12,090 bases of DNA, from contig CAMGJS010000015.1 of NCBI GenBank assembly GCA_946056455.1, positions 1 through 12,090 on the forward strand, in the 5' to 3' direction. Numbering within the stretch: the stretch's first letter is position 1; every line of letters begins with the position of its first letter. The position numbers and the translations under genes were made by a program. A model generated the notes under the pieces. That model was not told where the DNA came from. It ran no database searches and saw only the letters and a program-made list of their open reading frames with translations. Origin of the DNA: an uncultured Clostridia bacterium (GTDB lineage Bacteria; Bacillota; Clostridia; Oscillospirales; Ruminococcaceae). This document shows, piece after piece, positions 1 through 6,954 of this stretch.

Positions 1-183
1 CGCGATATTACAGAGCTCCCCAAGCATATATTTGAAGAAATGTCGCACTTTTTCAAGGTCTATAAGACCCTTGAAGGCAAAGAGACCGCTATTGACGAAA
101 TTCTCGGAAAAGACTCTGCAATAAAGATTGTTGAGGAGTCCATTGACAGATACATAGGAAAATTCTGTCGCGCAAGAGGATAA
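1..183 (+). CDS. ppa: Inorganic pyrophosphatase, family I, C-terminal 60 residues (5' end outside window)
   Basis: This is the 3' end of a gene read in frame from base 1 to a TAA at 181-183. The visible residues include LPKHIFEEMSHFFKVYKTLE, followed by a GKE segment and a helical tail. The PKH...FF..YK.LEGK pattern is typical of the C-terminal part of soluble family I inorganic pyrophosphatase, which hydrolyses PPi to two phosphates in the cytoplasm and so drives biosynthetic reactions forward. The YK.LEGK tyrosine and lysine belong to the conserved active-site set of the family. The catalytic aspartates lie upstream and cannot be checked. The gene is followed 13 bases later by a strong hairpin terminator, so it is the last gene of its transcription unit. 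The family assignment is fairly secure although only the end is visible. Confidence 0.85.
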   Translation, partial: RDITELPKHIFEEMSHFFKVYKTLEGKETAIDEILGKDSAIKIVEESIDRYIGKFCRARG

Positions 184-196
184 TTTTTTCTCCGAT

Positions 197-240
197 AAGC
201 CGTTGTCATCTTTGGCAACGGCTTGTATTTTTTTGTATTT
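197..240 (+). terminator. Rho-independent terminator after pyrophosphatase gene
   Basis: A perfect 9-bp stem, AAGCCGTTG (197-205) with CAACGGCTT (216-224), encloses a 10-base loop. It is followed by a T-rich run, interrupted by single G and A bases, up to about 240. It sits just after the pyrophosphatase stop codon and insulates the following tRNA promoter. Confidence 0.85.
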
Positions 241-306
241 TGGCGGATTTTCTGCATTTTTGTCATAATAGGAGCTAAAATTTTTGCGTTTTTTTAAAAT
301 TAAGTA

Positions 307-335
307 TTGACAAGGCTTTTTTAAAGTGATATAAT
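307..335 (+). promoter_or_regulatory. Consensus sigma-A promoter for the initiator tRNA
   Basis: A perfect -35 box TTGACA (307-312) and a perfect -10 box TATAAT (330-335) are separated by exactly 17 bases. Transcription should start near 342, which leaves a leader of about 15 bases before the tRNA at 357. Matching consensus at all 12 positions fits the high demand for initiator tRNA. Confidence 0.93.
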
Positions 336-356
336 AAATAAGCACTCGAAAAATAC

Positions 357-433
<77 letters not shown>

Positions 434-435
434 AA

Positions 436-469
436 AAGCCGTTTGATTTAATCAGACGGCTTGTTTTTT
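436..469 (+). terminator. Terminator between tRNA-fMet and pheA
   Basis: A 12-bp stem with one T-G wobble pairs 436-447 with 451-462 around a TTA loop, and is followed by GTTTTTTG. It begins 3 bases after the tRNA CCA end. It ends only 12 bases before the ribosome site of the next gene, leaving no room for an independent promoter, so part of the transcription must pass it or come from elsewhere. Confidence 0.85.
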
Positions 470-495
470 GAAGTTTTTGCGAAAGGACTGTTAAT

Positions 496-1614
496 ATGGA
501 CTTAAACGAACTCCGTCGGCAGATTGACCTTATCGACAATGATATTCTTGAAAAGTTTCAGAGAAGAATGGACCTTTGCCTTGAAGTTGCCGAATACAAA
601 AAGAAAAATAATGTGGGTATTCTTCAATCGTCAAGGGAGCAGGACATCATAAACAGAGTGACAGCTCTTTCAGACGATAAATATAAAGACAGCGCCGCCG
701 TTCTTTTTTCAAATTTAATGGATATAAGCAAAAATTATCAGCAAAATGAGATCAACAAGGGCAAAAGCTTCATTGAAAAGGCTCCCCTTGAAATATCGGA
801 TAATTCAAGGGTAGGCTGTTACGGCGTTGCAGGTTCAAATTCAGAAGAAGCGACAAGAATGTTCTTCGGCAAAGAAAAGGAAATTTCATTTTTCAGCGAA
901 TTTGAAGATATTTTCCGTGCTGTTGACGAGGGCAGAATTGATTTCGGAGTAGTCCCCTTGCAGAATTCAAGCACAGGCTCTATCACCCAGACCTATGACC
1001 TTATGCGCAAATACAATGTATACATAAACAAGATGATAAGGGTAAGCATAAGACATTGTCTTGCTTCAAAAAACACCGATAAAATATCGGAGATTGAGGG
1101 AGTTTATTCTCACCCGCAGGCTATTATGCAATGCTCCGAGTTTATTTCAAAAAATAACCTTTCTGCCATTGAATATGCAAGCACGGCGACTTCGGCTGAA
1201 TTCGTTTCAAAAAGCGATAAAAAAATTGCGGCGATATGCTCTGAAAGCTGTGCCGAGCTTTACGGTCTTAATGTTCTTGCAAGGGATATTTCAAACGACG
1301 CTGAGAATTTCACGAGATTTATCTGCATTTCAAAGAATTTTGCCGTTGAGCAGGGTGCGGATATTATCTCGTTACAGCTTGCTATTCCTAATGAAAAAGG
1401 CAGTCTTTACAAGCTCCTCACAAAATTCAGCGTATCGGGGCTCAATCTTTTAAAGCTTGAAAGCAGACCGAGGCACGAGGGCAACTTTGATGTTGTTTTC
1501 TATCTTGACTTTGAGGGGACAATATCGGACGAAAGGATAAACGCTCTCTTAATTCAGCTTGAAAAGGAAACAACGGATTTCAAATTCTTAGGAAATTATT
1601 CTGAACTTCAATAA
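496..1614 (+). CDS. pheA: Bifunctional chorismate mutase / prephenate dehydratase (P-protein)
   Basis: The product (372 aa) converts chorismate to prephenate and then to phenylpyruvate, the committed branch to phenylalanine. Residues 1-90 form an AroQ-type chorismate mutase helix bundle. Equivalents of the E. coli active-site residues are visible as R7, R24, K35, E48, S78 and Q82, while the position of E. coli D48 is Q44. Residues about 105-280 are the prephenate dehydratase domain, with VVPLQNSSTGS at 152-162, SHPQA at 205-209 and the NFTRF motif at 271-275, whose threonine is catalytic. Residues about 291-372 form an ACT domain with GSLYKLL and ESRP (322-325), where phenylalanine normally binds to inhibit the enzyme. 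ATG 496 has an AAAGGA ribosome site at 482-487. Feedback control by phenylalanine is expected from the ACT domain. No T-box or leader peptide is seen upstream. Confidence 0.95.
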   Translation: MDLNELRRQIDLIDNDILEKFQRRMDLCLEVAEYKKKNNVGILQSSREQDIINRVTALSDDKYKDSAAVLFSNLMDISKNYQQNEINKGKSFIEKAPLEISDNSRVGCYGVAGSNSEEATRMFFGKEKEISFFSEFEDIFRAVDEGRIDFGVVPLQNSSTGSITQTYDLMRKYNVYINKMIRVSIRHCLASKNTDKISEIEGVYSHPQAIMQCSEFISKNNLSAIEYASTATSAEFVSKSDKKIAAICSESCAELYGLNVLARDISNDAENFTRFICISKNFAVEQGADIISLQLAIPNEKGSLYKLLTKFSVSGLNLLKLESRPRHEGNFDVVFYLDFEGTISDERINALLIQLEKETTDFKFLGNYSELQ

Positions 1615-1618
1615 CACA

Positions 1619-1649
1619 AAAAGGGTATCGTTTTGGACGATACCCTTTT
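1619..1649. terminator. Bidirectional terminator between convergent pheA and the RsbW-like gene
   Basis: A perfect 12-bp stem AAAAGGGTATCG (1619-1630) pairs with CGATACCCTTTT (1638-1649) around a 7-base loop. The A-run on the left and T-run on the right make it active in both directions. It lies 4 bases after the pheA stop and 1 base before the stop of the minus-strand gene. Confidence 0.85.
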
Positions 1650-1650
1650 C

Positions 1651-2079
1651 TTATGCTCTCATATTTGAGATTTTCTTTTTCATTTTAAGGACATTCTTGC
1701 CCGACTCTCTTTCATAGCAAAGGCTGTCAACCATTCTTTTCGCTATGAAAATGCCAAGTCCGCCGACCTTTCTTGTTTCAATAGCAACAGAAATATCAGG
1801 CTCTTCTCTGTCAAACGGGTTGAACGGAACACCGCTGTCCTTCATAATAATGAGAATTTCTCCGCCTGAGACCTCGCATCCGACCTCAACGCTTCCCGAA
1901 CCTTCGGGGTAAGCATAGGAGGCGATGTTTATGAAAATTTCCTCGCAGGCAAGGCGCAGGTCCTTAATCACTCTTTCGGCAGAGGGATAAAGATTACCTT
2001 CGTCTTTTATTTTTGTGAAAACAAATTCCATTATGTCCTCGTAGGACTCAGGGGTTGCCTTAACGGTAATATAATCCAT
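1651..2079 (-). CDS. RsbW/SpoIIAB-type anti-sigma factor serine kinase (HATPase_c_2)
   Basis: The protein of 142 aa is a single GHKL ATPase domain of the kind that phosphorylates a STAS antagonist on serine and, when the antagonist is phosphorylated, holds a target sigma factor inactive. The N box carries E47 and N51 (EEIFIN, 46-51), the G1 box is KDSGVPFNPF with D81, and the glycine-rich lid is GGLGIFIAKRMVD starting at 106. Length and layout match RsbW-like proteins. An in-frame ATG six codons earlier (2097) has no ribosome site. The start at 2079 follows GAAGGTGG (2091-2084), which favours the shorter form, though its spacing is tight. It is last in a minus-strand operon with an RsbU-like phosphatase, an RsbV-like STAS protein and GlgX, with a gap of 31 bases after glgX. 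No sigma factor gene follows, so the partner held by this kinase is unknown. Confidence 0.88.
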   Translation of the reverse strand: MDYITVKATPESYEDIMEFVFTKIKDEGNLYPSAERVIKDLRLACEEIFINIASYAYPEGSGSVEVGCEVSGGEILIIMKDSGVPFNPFDREEPDISVAIETRKVGGLGIFIAKRMVDSLCYERESGKNVLKMKKKISNMRA

Positions 2080-2110
2080 CTCTCCACCTTCTTTCATAAA
2101 AATTTTCGTT

Positions 2111-4255
2111 TTAAACTTCTCCCTCGGTATAGTTTATAATCTGTCTGTTTTCCTCGGAGATTTTCTTTCCGATTAAAACTGCACAGCTTCGGGATTGAAG
2201 GAATATATCTCCGCCGTGATAAAGCTCGGGAACTTCATTGAAGCTCTTCGCCTCATTTCCCGTATCGGCAACGATATGCCAGCCGAAGCCCACGGGCAGT
2301 TCGGGGAGCTGATAAGACCTTGTTTCCCATATCGTGTTCATAATATAGTATATAAAAATGTCTTCCTCGGTATGATACTTGTGCTTTGTTTCAACAAACA
2401 TTACGGCAAGCGTCATTGACGAACCATTCTTGTCGAGTTGCCAGGCTTTTGTCTGATGCCACGATACCTCGGGGTAGCCAAGCTCGGTCTTGGGAGCGTC
2501 ATAGCTCGGGTTGCGCAGAACGGGGTGCGCCTTGCGGAAATTTATCATACCCTTTGCAAAGTTGAAAAGGTCTTTGTTCTTTTCAAGATTGTTCCAGTCA
2601 AGCCAATAAATCTCGTTGTCCTGACAATATGCGTTGTTGTTGCCGAACTGAGTATTGCCGAATTCATCGCCCGAAAGCATCATCGGTGTTCCTCGGCTCA
2701 TAAGGAGCATTGTGAACGCATTCTTGCGCTGTCTTGTGCGAAGAGCGAGAATGTCGGGGTTCTGAGTTTCGCCCTCTTCTCCGCAGTTCCAGCTGTTGTT
2801 GTCGTTTGCGCCGTCACGGTTGCCTTCTCCGTTAGCCTCGTTGTGCTTGTATGTGTAGCTTACAAGGTCATTTAAGGTAAAGCCGTCGTGGCAGGTGATA
2901 AAGTTTATAGAAGCGTTTGCGCTTCTTTTGCCGTAAAGTCCCGGAGAGCCCATTATTCTGTCAATTATGCAGTCAACGGGCAAGCCGTCACTTTTAAGGT
3001 GTCTTCTTATATCGTCACGGTATTTTCCGTTCCATTCAGCCCATCTTCCTTGTGTAGGGAACGAGCCGACCTGATAAAGTCCGCCTGCGTCCCACGCCTC
3101 TGCAATAAGCTTTGTACTGCTGAGTATAGGGTCGTGTTCAAGTGCTTCAAGCAAGGGCGGATTTTCCATCGGAGCGCCGTTCTGGTCTCTTGAAAGAATA
3201 GACGCAAGGTCAAATCTGAAACCGTCTATGTGATACTCCGAAACCCAGTAGCGCAGGCAGTCGAGTATCATATTTCTTACAACGGAGTTGTTGCAGTTAA
3301 AGGTATTTCCACAACCGCTGAAATTGTAGTAATATCCTTCGGGGGTAAGAAGATAATAGGTTGCGTTGTCAAGTCCCTTGAACGAAAGCGTGGGACCGTA
3401 TTCGTTGCCCTCGGCGGTGTGGTTGAAAACAACATCGAGGATAACCTCAATCTTATTTTTGTGGAGCTGTTTGATAAGGTTTTTCAGCTCGTCAACTTCC
3501 ATTCCGTATCTTCCCGTTGCGGCATAAGCGGCTTTCGGAGCGAAAAATCCGACTGTCGAATATCCCCAGCAGTTATAAAGTCTTTTTCCGTTGTTGTCAA
3601 CATTGCAGTTGTCAAGCTCGTCAAAAGAAAAAATAGGCAGAAGTTCGATACAATTTATTCCGAGTTCTTTCAAATAGGGTATTTTGTCGATAATTCCCGC
3701 AAAGGTTCCTGGGTGGCGGATATTGCTGGATTGGTGCTTTGTGAACGCTCTTACATTCGCCTCGTATATAACAAGGTCCTCCATCGGAATTTCAAGAGGT
3801 CTGTCGCCCTCCCAGTTGAAATCGTCATAGACAATTCTTCCGCGGTTGGTAAATTCGGTATAAGCGGCGCTGTTCACTCCCCAGACATTTCTTCCGCTTA
3901 CTCCCTTGGCATAAGGGTCTAAAAGAATTTTTGTCTTGTCAAAGCGGTGTCCCTTTTCGGGAGCAAATTCGCCGTCAACACGATAGCCGTATTCAAGCGT
4001 TTCATAGTCAAGGTCGAAAACTATCATCGACCACACGCTTCCTATGCGGTATTCCTTGGGGAACGGAATTGTCGCAAAAGGCAGAGCCTCTCCCCTTTTA
4101 TAGAGAACAAGCTCAACGGAGGTCGCATTTTTTGAGAATATTGAGAAGTTTACTCCGCCCGAAACTATGGTTGCGCCAAAGGGCAGACTCTTTCCCTCTC
4201 TTATCCTCATTCCTCGGTAAATTCTTGTCGGGTATCCGTCAATTCTGTTTATCAT
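2111..4255 (-). CDS. glgX: Glycogen debranching enzyme, isoamylase type (GH13)
   Basis: The 714-aa cytoplasmic enzyme hydrolyses alpha-1,6 branches of glycogen or limit dextrin. Residues about 20-130 form an N-terminal CBM48 domain (GVNFSIFSKNATSVELVLY). The GH13 barrel follows: region I VILDVVFNHT (271-280), region II DGFRFDLAS with nucleophile D349, region III LIAEAWDAGG with acid/base E386, and region IV TCHDGFTLNDLVSY with D457. The motif order, the AWDAGG signature and the length fit GlgX/TreX-type debranching enzymes rather than pullulanase. A C-terminal beta domain covers roughly 610-700. ATG 4255 has an AGAAGG site about 10 bases upstream. The gene lies between the STAS gene (23-base gap) and the RsbW-like kinase gene, so it should be made together with a partner-switching regulator. 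A glycogen branching enzyme gene lies about 6 kb away on the same strand. Confidence 0.95.
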   Translation of the reverse strand: MINRIDGYPTRIYRGMRIREGKSLPFGATIVSGGVNFSIFSKNATSVELVLYKRGEALPFATIPFPKEYRIGSVWSMIVFDLDYETLEYGYRVDGEFAPEKGHRFDKTKILLDPYAKGVSGRNVWGVNSAAYTEFTNRGRIVYDDFNWEGDRPLEIPMEDLVIYEANVRAFTKHQSSNIRHPGTFAGIIDKIPYLKELGINCIELLPIFSFDELDNCNVDNNGKRLYNCWGYSTVGFFAPKAAYAATGRYGMEVDELKNLIKQLHKNKIEVILDVVFNHTAEGNEYGPTLSFKGLDNATYYLLTPEGYYYNFSGCGNTFNCNNSVVRNMILDCLRYWVSEYHIDGFRFDLASILSRDQNGAPMENPPLLEALEHDPILSSTKLIAEAWDAGGLYQVGSFPTQGRWAEWNGKYRDDIRRHLKSDGLPVDCIIDRIMGSPGLYGKRSANASINFITCHDGFTLNDLVSYTYKHNEANGEGNRDGANDNNSWNCGEEGETQNPDILALRTRQRKNAFTMLLMSRGTPMMLSGDEFGNTQFGNNNAYCQDNEIYWLDWNNLEKNKDLFNFAKGMINFRKAHPVLRNPSYDAPKTELGYPEVSWHQTKAWQLDKNGSSMTLAVMFVETKHKYHTEEDIFIYYIMNTIWETRSYQLPELPVGFGWHIVADTGNEAKSFNEVPELYHGGDIFLQSRSCAVLIGKKISEENRQIINYTEGEV

Positions 4256-4278
4256 TAAAAAAGACCTTCTTTTCGGGA

Positions 4279-4614
4279 TTATGCCATTGCGGCGGTTGCG
4301 TTGTCAAGGCTGTCGTAGCAGTTGAATATAGTGCCGAAGCCCGTCATATCCATAACATCTTTGACATCGTCCGTAAGGTTTGCAAGAGCTATGTTCTCGC
4401 CGAGCTGACGGCTTCTCTTTCCGAGAAGAAGCAGAACTCTCAGCCCCGAGCTTGAAACATAGGTACAGTTTTTCATATCGATGACAACATTCTTATTGTT
4501 CTCGACAACCTCCATAAGCTGTTGCCTTGCTTCCTCGCTCGAATTGTAGTCAAGCTCTCCGCCGAGTGAAACGACAGTTATATCTCCCGGCAGCATTTTT
4601 GTTTCAAGTTTCAT
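4279..4614 (-). CDS. STAS-domain anti-sigma factor antagonist (RsbV/SpoIIAA-like)
   Basis: This single STAS domain of 111 aa has the usual length of SpoIIAA/RsbV proteins. The core strand and helix reads VVIDMKNCTYVSSSGLRVLL (43-62). By alignment with SpoIIAA Ser58, the phosphorylated serine is most likely S55 within SSSG (54-57). The DSSG motif of B. subtilis proteins reads SSSG here, a common variant. In partner switching the unphosphorylated form binds the RsbW-like kinase and frees its target, and the phosphorylated form is reset by an RsbU-type phosphatase. Both partners are encoded in the same operon: the phosphatase 35 bases upstream and the kinase downstream after glgX. The start is certain from a very strong ribosome site, GGAGGGG (4628-4622), 7 bases before ATG. 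Confidence 0.92.
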   Translation of the reverse strand: MKLETKMLPGDITVVSLGGELDYNSSEEARQQLMEVVENNKNVVIDMKNCTYVSSSGLRVLLLLGKRSRQLGENIALANLTDDVKDVMDMTGFGTIFNCYDSLDNATAAMA

Positions 4615-4649
4615 ACAAATACCCCTCCGTTTATCAATAAATCGTATGC

Positions 4650-6797
4650 CTATTTAAAAAATCTTGTGATTAACATTGTTATATCGTCCGTCTGGTCCGC
4701 ACCGTAAACGAATTCATAAATATCCTCGGTAACGCTTGCGATTATCTCGTCAAGAGTCATATGCTCGGCAGAAAAGCTGTTCAAAAGGTCATAAAGCCTC
4801 TTTTTGCCGTACTGGCTCTTGTCCTTTGTCGCCGCCTCGGTGACTCCGTCGGTATAAAGGAAAATCATATCGCCTGAGTTCAGAGTGATAGTATCGGTTT
4901 TGTAAACGGTTTCTTCATCTCCTGCCAGAAAGAGATTTTTTGTGATGCTTAAATTGTCAAAACCCTGTTTATACCGATATATCAGCGGCGGAGTGTGTCC
5001 TGCGTTTGAATAGCTGAACTCGCCCGTCTTTATATTCAGTATTCCGAAAAAGGCGGTGACGAACATTGCCGCGTCGTTATTTATACAAAGCTGTCGGTTG
5101 ACTTCGGTGAGTATCTCTCCGGGCGTCATTCCCGATTTTGTTCTGTTGTTTATGAGCGTTTTGTAAATCACCATAAACAGCGCGGCAGGAACACCCTTGC
5201 CCGAAACATCGGCGATAACCATTGCAAGATGGTCGTCATCCACCATAAAGTAGTCGTAAAAATCTCCGCCCACTCCCTTTGCGGGGGTTATGGACGCTGA
5301 AATCTCAAATTCGGTGTTTGCGTCAAAATCCCTTGCGTTGTTCGGCAGAATAGACATCTGAATTTTCTTCGCGATGTCAAGCTCGGCGATGTGGTGTTCT
5401 TTTGCCTTTGATTCGGATTTTATCCGCTCGATATGCTCGTTAAGCTCTTCCGTCATATTGCGGAAGGCGTCGGCAAGGTCTTCTATTTCATCGCCCGTTT
5501 TAATGTCGCAATCAAATTCAAGCTTGCCGTGAGTAATGTTCTTTACGCTTTCGGTGAGGTCGATAATAGGCTTTGTCAGCTTTCTTGACAAGGTGTTTCC
5601 CAGTGCATATGTGAAAATAACAAGAGAAACAAGCGCGATAAGTCCGAAAACGGTTACAAAAAGAACATATTTTATAACTTTATCCGAAGCGTTCCGAGAA
5701 AGAAGTATAATGTCGTTCTTTATCTGCTCGGACGGCGACAGCGCTTGCTCGGTGTTGATATATGCGGCGACTATCCATCGCTGGCTGTCAAGCCTTGTGT
5801 GCGCGACATAAAGGTGTCTGTCTCCTATGGTAAGCGATTTTGTTCCGCTCTCGGTGTGAATTATGCGGTCGTATATGTCCATCTTTTCAGATATGTATTC
5901 GCTCAGGTCCACATCTTTTTCGCGCGTCCATTCGGTATTAGCTACAACTACCTTTCCCTCTTCGGAAAAGATTATAAATTTACAATCAAGAGAATCGTCA
6001 GAGTCAAGCTGTTTTTTTAACTTGTCCGCACGGACATTTAACCCTGCAACTCCCAAAAAATCGCCGTTTTCGGCATATACAGGCTTTGAAAAGCATATTA
6101 TCTCTTCTCTGCCGAAAGGGTCGCTGTGAACCTCTGAAACAACAAACTCGCCCTGTTTTTTTGCGTTTGTGTACCAATCCCGCTCCTTGAAATCAAAGCT
6201 TTTGTTTTCTTCAAGAAATTTCTTGTCGCTCACCACATAGAAAAGTCCGCTTTCGGAAGCGTAATAAGCGTCCGACACAACATTGTCAGATAAAGCAGTA
6301 CGGCTCAATGTCTTTCCCACATTTGCGTATATGGAAGCGTCGTTCGCAAGAAAATCCCTGTCCGCGTCCTTTGAATAAAGAAGATACGGTACCGAACCTG
6401 CTTTCGACTCAAAGGACAAGCTGTATCCCGTAGGCAAAAAGCTTTCGGGCGATTTGTTTATCTCTTCAATGACAACGGCGGTGTTATCAAGATAATTTTC
6501 GTACTTTGTGAACAGCTCTTCAATATATTCCGCCTTGCTTGTAGAAACAAGCAGAAGCTCCTTGGCGGTGAGCTCTTCTATCGCGGCGCGGCTGTTGTCG
6601 GCGGCGTGGTCGCTCATATCTCTGTATATATGTATGAACTCCGATGATACCTTGTATACTCCGAAATAGGCGACAGCCGCAGTTATTATAAGCGAAACGA
6701 GCGAAACTCTCGTGATAAGAGCAAGGACCTTGCTTTCTATCGAAGATTTTTTCTTTTTCAGCTCTGCCACCGCCTTTCCGATAAAATCAATATACAA
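4650..6797 (-). CDS. Membrane sensor PP2C-type phosphatase (dCACHE-HAMP-SpoIIE/RsbU-like)
   Basis: The protein of about 715 aa has a cytoplasmic lysine-rich N-terminus, a first membrane helix (about 31-49), a large extracellular region with a dCACHE-like fold, a second helix (about 377-398), a HAMP linker (about 400-452), a coiled segment and a C-terminal SpoIIE/PP2C phosphatase domain (about 500-712). The sensor shows RDWYTNA (206-212) and later FSKPVYAENGDFLGVAGLNV, typical of CACHE domains. Metal-binding residues are D512 (GGDFYDYF), D530 (ADVSGKG), D650 (YTDGVTEA) and the aspartates at 704-705 (QTDDIT). The likely role is to sense an external ligand and dephosphorylate the STAS partner. 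The only conventional start is TTG 6797, but it lies at the predicted transcription start and lacks a ribosome site. A CTG at 6761 (residue 13) follows AAAGGCGGTGG and may be the real start. It is the first gene of the operon. Confidence 0.93.
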   Translation of the reverse strand: MYIDFIGKAVAELKKKKSSIESKVLALITRVSLVSLIITAAVAYFGVYKVSSEFIHIYRDMSDHAADNSRAAIEELTAKELLLVSTSKAEYIEELFTKYENYLDNTAVVIEEINKSPESFLPTGYSLSFESKAGSVPYLLYSKDADRDFLANDASIYANVGKTLSRTALSDNVVSDAYYASESGLFYVVSDKKFLEENKSFDFKERDWYTNAKKQGEFVVSEVHSDPFGREEIICFSKPVYAENGDFLGVAGLNVRADKLKKQLDSDDSLDCKFIIFSEEGKVVVANTEWTREKDVDLSEYISEKMDIYDRIIHTESGTKSLTIGDRHLYVAHTRLDSQRWIVAAYINTEQALSPSEQIKNDIILLSRNASDKVIKYVLFVTVFGLIALVSLVIFTYALGNTLSRKLTKPIIDLTESVKNITHGKLEFDCDIKTGDEIEDLADAFRNMTEELNEHIERIKSESKAKEHHIAELDIAKKIQMSILPNNARDFDANTEFEISASITPAKGVGGDFYDYFMVDDDHLAMVIADVSGKGVPAALFMVIYKTLINNRTKSGMTPGEILTEVNRQLCINNDAAMFVTAFFGILNIKTGEFSYSNAGHTPPLIYRYKQGFDNLSITKNLFLAGDEETVYKTDTITLNSGDMIFLYTDGVTEAATKDKSQYGKKRLYDLLNSFSAEHMTLDEIIASVTEDIYEFVYGADQTDDITMLITRFFK
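6762..6780 (-). promoter_or_regulatory. Ribosome site that may decide an unusual CTG start of the phosphatase
   Basis: The minus-strand sequence AAAGGCGGTGG (6777-6767) differs from the ideal AAGGAGGTG by one base over its core. It is followed by 5 bases and then CTG at 6761-6759. No ATG, GTG or TTG start lies at a suitable distance. If used, the mRNA leader would be about 34 bases and the protein would lose its first 12 residues, leaving the first membrane helix intact. Confidence 0.5.
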
Positions 6798-6801
6798 AGT
6801 A

Positions 6802-6830
6802 ATTATACTATATCACTGTCAAAAAATCAA
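6802..6830 (-). promoter_or_regulatory. Sigma-A promoter of the phosphatase-STAS-glgX-kinase operon
   Basis: Read on the minus strand, a -35 box TTGATT (6830-6825) and a perfect -10 box TATAAT (6807-6802) are 17 bases apart. The predicted start of transcription is near 6795, essentially on the TTG that would otherwise open the phosphatase frame. It is the only good promoter seen ahead of the four-gene operon. Confidence 0.75.
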
Positions 6831-6888
6831 TATATCAGCAACGCCGATGACAAGAATTGTGAAGAATACACAAATTTATCTAATTTTA

Positions 6889-6926
6889 TTGACAATGTAG
6901 CAAATACCGCCGTTATATGTTATAAT
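6889..6926 (+). promoter_or_regulatory. Promoter region of the lipoprotein gene (extended -10)
   Basis: A perfect TATAAT (6921-6926) is preceded by TGT, giving a TGn extended -10 element that needs little -35 contact. A perfect TTGACA at 6889-6894 is 26 bases away, too far to serve that -10. It could serve a weaker hexamer at 6914-6919 with a 19-base spacer. Transcription probably starts near 6933. Confidence 0.65.
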
Positions 6927-6954
6927 TATCGTAAACGAAAAAGGAGGTGCCGAA

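Noticed and set aside
60..266. A 68-codon minus-strand frame over the end of the pyrophosphatase gene
   Set aside because: It crosses the pyrophosphatase coding sequence and its terminator and resembles no family I know.
2080..2097. ATG 2097 as the start of the RsbW-like kinase
   Set aside because: It lacks a ribosome site, and the six added codons overlap the ribosome site of the ATG at 2079.
3230..3922. A 230-codon open frame on the plus strand inside glgX
   Set aside because: It lies fully antisense to a conserved GH13 enzyme, has no ribosome site or recognisable domain, and its composition follows from the codon use of glgX.
3931..4455. A 174-codon plus-strand frame spanning the glgX start and the STAS gene
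   Set aside because: Both genes it overlaps on the other strand have clear motifs and ribosome sites. The frame has no family features and crosses a gene boundary.
6889..6926. TTGACA (6889) plus TATAAT (6921) as one promoter
   Set aside because: The spacer is 26 bases, far from the 16-18 needed. The TATAAT is better explained as an extended -10 element with TG upstream.
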